A stretch of DNA of 8,445 nucleotides, from the NCBI GenBank assembly GCA_021823365.1, contig JAKAOD010000114.1, positions 1-8,445 on the forward strand, in the 5' to 3' direction. Position 1 is the stretch's first letter. Each line of letters begins with the position of its first letter. Of this stretch, positions 5,230 through 8,445 are shown piece after piece. The notes below the pieces were generated by a model. That model saw nothing but the letters and a program-made list of their open reading frames with translations. It was not told the DNA's origin and did no database searches. The DNA is from Actinomycetes bacterium. GTDB lineage: Bacteria > Actinomycetota > Acidimicrobiia > Acidimicrobiales > Bog-793. The position numbers and the translations under genes are program-made.

Positions 5230-6117
5230 ATGAACGTCTTCGTTCAGACGCTCGGCTTCGGCGTGGTGTCGGCGTCGATCATCGCCGTCGGGGCGATGGG
5301 CTTCACCATCCAATTCGGGCTCACGAACGTGCTGAACCTGAGCTTCGGCGGCGTCATGACGGTGAGCGCCTTCGTCGCCTATCTGACGGAGCAGTCGGGC
5401 ATCAACATCTGGCTCTGCCTCGTCCTCGGAGGAGTGGCGGGCGCGGTGCTCACCATCTTCTTGGGCAGGACCGTGTTCAAGGTCTACGCGCGCCGCGGCA
5501 CGCGGCTGTTCGAGATGGTGATGGTCACCCTCGCGCTCGGGCTGGTGATCGAGTATGCCGTCGACGCCGTCTCACGCGACCAGATCTACTCGCTCACCTT
5601 CCCCGAGGGGGCCTCGTACCACATCGGTGCGGCCACGCTGACCGAGAGCCAGCTCATCATCGTCGGGATCGGCATCGCCGTCTTCGTGGGGCTGGAGCGA
5701 CTGCTCCACATGACGCGCCTTGGGAAGGCCTTGCGCGCGATGGCCGTCGACCCCGGCTTGGCGCGCTCGTGCGGCATCCCCACGAACCGCATCGTCAACG
5801 CGACGTGGCTCATCAGCGGGTTCCTGTGCGGGGTCGCCGGTGTGATCTACGTGCTCAACGCCTTGTCCGTCTCCTACACAACCGGTGTGATCTTCCTGCC
5901 GTCCATCATCGCCGCGGCGATCCTCGGCGGCGTCGGATCCCCCCGGGGCGCGGTGCTGGCCGCTCTCATGCTCGGCTTGGTCACACAGCTCGTGGCGGCG
6001 GCCGGCTTCTCGGCGTACAGCTCCATCGCGGCGTTCGGCGTGCTCGTCGTCGTCTTGCTCTCCAGGCCGTCGGGCGTGCTCTCCGCGGCAGCCCGCAAGG
6101 TCGAGCTCACGCTGTAG
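5230..6117 (+). CDS. Liv/HAAT-type ABC transporter permease, LivH-like
   Basis: A 295-residue integral membrane protein, one half of the translocation pore. Hydrophobic segments are visible at about 8-30, 36-52, 60-80, 95-112, 140-158, 190-212, 220-236, 240-258 and 265-278, in keeping with the usual eight or so helices. The cytoplasmic coupling loop is recognisable as LGKALRAMAVDPGLARSCG (164-182), equivalent to the GrALRAvAqD...GI segment that docks on the ATPase. It is followed by AAAILGGVGSPRGAVLAA (228-245), a LivH hallmark. Length matches the family (about 290-300). The start ATG 5230 has AAGGGGA eight bases upstream. It is separated from the receptor gene by the hairpin spacer and is followed 12 bp later by the second permease. 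Confidence 0.92.
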   Translation: MNVFVQTLGFGVVSASIIAVGAMGFTIQFGLTNVLNLSFGGVMTVSAFVAYLTEQSGINIWLCLVLGGVAGAVLTIFLGRTVFKVYARRGTRLFEMVMVTLALGLVIEYAVDAVSRDQIYSLTFPEGASYHIGAATLTESQLIIVGIGIAVFVGLERLLHMTRLGKALRAMAVDPGLARSCGIPTNRIVNATWLISGFLCGVAGVIYVLNALSVSYTTGVIFLPSIIAAAILGGVGSPRGAVLAALMLGLVTQLVAAAGFSAYSSIAAFGVLVVVLLSRPSGVLSAAARKVELTL

Positions 6118-6129
6118 GCAGGGTACGAC

Positions 6130-7290
6130 GTGGGGCACTTCTCCTTCTATCTGTCCACGCTGGTGGTGTACTTCGGCATCGACCTCCTCTCGGCGTGGTC
6201 GCTGAACCTGCAGTACGGCTACGCCGGGGTGATCAACTTCGCCTTCATCGTCTTCCAGGCGGCCGGCGCGTACGTGGCCGGCGCGGTGGTGCTCGGCCCG
6301 GACACGGGGCCGAACTCCTACGAGCACTACATCCTCGGCGCTCACCTGCCCTTCCCCCTGCCGCTCCTCGCCGGCGCGCTCGCCGGTGCGGTCCTCTCGG
6401 CGGTGATCGGCCTCTTCGCCGTGCGGAGGATCCGGCGTGACTACCAGGCGGCGGTCATGCTCATCGTGTCACTCATCCTTCTGCAGGTCGTGGGGAACGA
6501 CGTCCACATCTTCAACGGCCAGAACGGCATCACCGGCATTCCGCGCCCCCTGCAGACAGCGCTCGGCCTGTCGCTTCCCGACTACCAGTGGGTGTACGCC
6601 TTGTGGGTCCTCGCCATCTGCGTCGTGCTCTACGTGGTGGTCGAGCGGCTGAGCCGCTCGTCGTGGGGCCGTTCCCTGCGAGCGATCCGCGATCAGGAGG
6701 ACGCGGCCGCGGCGCTGGGGCTCAACGGGACGCTGCTCCGTCTCGAGGTGTTCATCGTCGGCGGGGCGATCGCCGGGCTCTCCGGAGCGTTGCTCGTCGA
6801 GTTCATCGGGGCGTGGTCTCCGGGAGCCTGGGGATACGCCGAGACGTTCGTCATCTTCACCGCCCTTCTCGTAGGCGGCGTCGGCAACAACCGCGGCATG
6901 CTCCTCGGCACCCTGATCGTGCCGATCATCGTCCTGGAAGCGCCGTCGTTCCTCCCGACAATCGGCTACCCCGGCCTGATCGACGCCATCGAATGGATGA
7001 TCGTCGGTCTCGCCTGGATGGGGTTCCTGCTCGTCCGGCCCCGTGGTCTTCTCCCCGAGCGCCGGTTCCGCGCCCCCCGGCCGGCGGCAGGCGTCGGGGC
7101 ACGCCACGGACTGGCCGGATGGGTCGCGCGCACCTTCACGCTGGGCCGTCCCGAGCTGGCACCCGTCGCGCCCGCGATCGGCGTCGTGGCCCCGGGACGC
7201 GTGAGCGACGGGGAGGCCGCCGCGCCGGTGAGCCCTGTTGTCCCACCGGCCGGTGTTCGGTCCGGGACCGTCGGCACGGAGGAGCAATGA
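6130..7290 (+). CDS. Liv/HAAT-type ABC transporter permease, LivM-like
   Basis: A 386-residue membrane protein, the partner pore subunit. It opens with a hydrophobic region and LQYGYAGVINFAFIVFQAAGAY (about 27-48), typical of LivM. The coupling loop is GRSLRAIRDQEDAAAALGLN (180-199), and VFIVGGAIAGLSGAL (207-221) and LLVGGVGNNRGMLLGTL (246-262) match the conserved second half. NGITGIPRP (132-140) is the usual loop after the middle helices. The membrane part ends near LVRPRGLLPE (301-310). It is followed by about 75 residues rich in Pro, Ala, Val and Gly with no recognised domain, longer than the usual short tail. The start is GTG 6130 with GGCAGGG about six bases upstream and a 12-bp gap from the previous gene. 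The stop overlaps the next start as ATGA, so translation is probably coupled. Confidence 0.92.
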   Translation: MGHFSFYLSTLVVYFGIDLLSAWSLNLQYGYAGVINFAFIVFQAAGAYVAGAVVLGPDTGPNSYEHYILGAHLPFPLPLLAGALAGAVLSAVIGLFAVRRIRRDYQAAVMLIVSLILLQVVGNDVHIFNGQNGITGIPRPLQTALGLSLPDYQWVYALWVLAICVVLYVVVERLSRSSWGRSLRAIRDQEDAAAALGLNGTLLRLEVFIVGGAIAGLSGALLVEFIGAWSPGAWGYAETFVIFTALLVGGVGNNRGMLLGTLIVPIIVLEAPSFLPTIGYPGLIDAIEWMIVGLAWMGFLLVRPRGLLPERRFRAPRPAAGVGARHGLAGWVARTFTLGRPELAPVAPAIGVVAPGRVSDGEAAAPVSPVVPPAGVRSGTVGTEEQ

Positions 7291-8117
7291 CCGGGTCGCC
7301 CACGAGCGAAGCGGCACCGCGAGCTGACGACCACGGCGGCGCGCGGGGACCGGCGAACGCCGACGCGCCGGTCCTCCAGGTGCGCGACGTCGTCGTCCGC
7401 TACGGAGGGGTGGTCGCGGTGAGCCGCGTGTCCTTCGACCTGTTCCGGGGGAAGATCCTCGGGCTGATCGGCCCCAACGGCGCCGGCAAGTCGTCGCTGT
7501 TGGCCGCGATCGGCGGTCAACAGCGCGCGAAGGGTGGGTCGATCCTGCTGCAGGGGCGTGACGTCACGCGATCGGCGCCCTACACGCGGGCGCAGCACGG
7601 CCTCGTCCGCACGTTCCAGACCACGAGCGAGTTCGAGGGCATGACGGTGTTCGAGAACCTGCTCGTGGCTGGAAGGGGCGCGGTCGGCGCCTCACTCTGG
7701 CGAGTGGTCGCCCGCTCTCGCACGAACCGAGCGGAGGAGCGGCGGGCGGCGGCCAAGGCCTGGGGCGTGCTCGAGCGCTTCGAGATGGCCGACCTGGCTG
7801 ACGCGTACGGACACGAGCTCTCGGGCGGCCAGCGCCGGCTGGTCGAGATCATGCGGTGCCTGATGCGCGACCCTGCGGTCCTGCTCTTGGACGAGCCGAT
7901 GGTCGGCGTGGCGCCCCACCTCGTGGCGAAGTTCATCAACGACCTGCGTGCCGTGGCGGCGGAGGGGATCGGGCTCGTGATCGTCGAGCACGCGCTCGAG
8001 GTCATCGAGCAGCTCTGTGACGTGGTGGTCGTGATGGCGCTGGGCGAGGTGATCGCCGAGGGAACGTACGCGGCGGTGGTCGGTGACGAAGGGGTGCGCC
8101 GTGCCTACCTCGCCTGA
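7287..8117 (+). CDS. Liv/HAAT-type ABC transporter ATP-binding protein, LivG-like
   Basis: A 276-residue cytoplasmic ATPase that powers import. Motifs in order: Walker A GPNGAGKS (62-69), Q-loop in VRTFQ (Gln111), ABC signature [11 protein letters not shown] (178-188), Walker B VLLLDEP (198-204) and switch His235 in IVEHALEVI. The RTFQ...MTVFEN stretch, the insert between Q-loop and signature, and the C-terminal AYLA end are LivG-like. The nucleotide-binding core starts near residue 29 ([13 protein letters not shown]). The first 28 residues are a Gly/Ala/Asp-rich extension not usual for LivG. ATG 7287 overlaps the preceding stop by 4 bp (ATGA) and has GGAGG four bases upstream, so that start is well supported. 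Its own 3' end overlaps the LivF-like gene by 17 bp. Such overlaps favour equal output of the two ATPases. Confidence 0.93.
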   Translation: MTGSPTSEAAPRADDHGGARGPANADAPVLQVRDVVVRYGGVVAVSRVSFDLFRGKILGLIGPNGAGKSSLLAAIGGQQRAKGGSILLQGRDVTRSAPYTRAQHGLVRTFQTTSEFEGMTVFENLLVAGRGAVGASLWRVVARSRTNRAEERRAAAKAWGVLERFEMADLADAYGHELSGGQRRLVEIMRCLMRDPAVLLLDEPMVGVAPHLVAKFINDLRAVAAEGIGLVIVEHALEVIEQLCDVVVVMALGEVIAEGTYAAVVGDEGVRRAYLA

Positions 8118-8445
8118 GGTGACGCCGTCCGAGCTGCGGGCGACCGCCGTCGTCGCGGGACGCCGGGAGCCGTATCTGGCCGCCACCGGCATCACCTGCG
8201 GGTACAAGAAGATCCCGGTCGTCAGAGACGTCAGCATCTCGGTCGGTCTGGGCGAGATCGTCCTGATCATGGGTCCCAACGGCGCCGGCAAGAGCACCCT
8301 CGTGAAGGCGCTGACCGGCAAGATCCCCCTTCTGGAAGGGCGCGTCGTGCTCGACGGCCAGGACATCTCGCAGGCCAAAGAGGACGAGCGGGCCAAGCGG
8401 GGCATCGGGTACGTCCCGCAAGTGGGGGACGTCTTCCCGACGCTG
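8101..8445 (+). CDS. Liv/HAAT-type ABC transporter ATP-binding protein, LivF-like (3' end beyond window)
   Basis: The first 115 codons of the second ATPase of the importer. Walker [10 protein letters not shown] spans 58-66, and the Q-loop is YVPQ (Gln107), followed by VGDVFPTL where LivF proteins usually have a GRxxFPxLTV stretch. The ITCGYKKIPVVRDVSISVGLGEIV start of the domain is also LivF-like. Signature, Walker B and switch His lie beyond the right edge. The chosen start is GTG 8101, inside the end of the LivG-like gene (17-bp overlap), because GAAGGGG (8088-8094) lies six bases upstream. A second in-frame GTG at 8119 lacks a good Shine-Dalgarno. The start gives about 24 residues before the domain. 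A full protein of about 240-260 residues is expected. Confidence 0.9.
   Translation, partial: MPTSPEVTPSELRATAVVAGRREPYLAATGITCGYKKIPVVRDVSISVGLGEIVLIMGPNGAGKSTLVKALTGKIPLLEGRVVLDGQDISQAKEDERAKRGIGYVPQVGDVFPTL

Overview
The window is high-G+C DNA. Codon third positions are mostly G or C, GTG starts are used, and a promoter has a TAnnnT-type -10 box. Together with the gene families this suggests an actinobacterium, perhaps a soil or metagenomic lineage, but the sequence alone does not fix a genus. No RNA genes, insertion sequences, CRISPR arrays or phage genes were seen.

Layout. A FAD-dependent aromatic-ring monooxygenase of the PheA/TfdB type lies on the minus strand and runs off the left edge (1-1290). 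A 95-bp divergent intergenic region (1291-1385) separates it from a plus-strand pair: an amidohydrolase-2 family protein with the metal-ligand pattern of gamma-resorcylate (2,6-dihydroxybenzoate) decarboxylases (1386-2327), and a thiolase (2366-3577). A 244-bp gap (3578-3821) follows. It holds a good promoter candidate and an almost T-free, purine-rich leader with short direct repeats. Next is a complete branched-chain-amino-acid-type (HAAT/Liv) ABC importer operon: the binding protein (3822-5138), a 91-bp spacer with a perfect 15-bp hairpin (5172-5205), the LivH-like permease (5230-6117), the LivM-like permease (6130-7290), the LivG-like ATPase (7287-8117) and the LivF-like ATPase (8101-8445, cut by the right edge). 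The last three genes are tightly coupled or overlapping.

How they may work together. The Liv-type importer would bring in a small carboxylate. The decarboxylase-like protein and the flavin monooxygenase would act on the aromatic ring, and the thiolase would handle acyl-CoA products at the end of a ring-cleavage route. The families are clear. The specific substrate (a hydroxybenzoate such as gamma-resorcylate) is inference. No ring-cleavage dioxygenase, CoA transferase or regulator is visible in the window.

The most unusual parts are non-coding: the T-depleted leader ahead of the binding-protein gene, and the nested, mutually exclusive RNA folds between the binding-protein and permease genes. 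I did not find a clearly new protein system.
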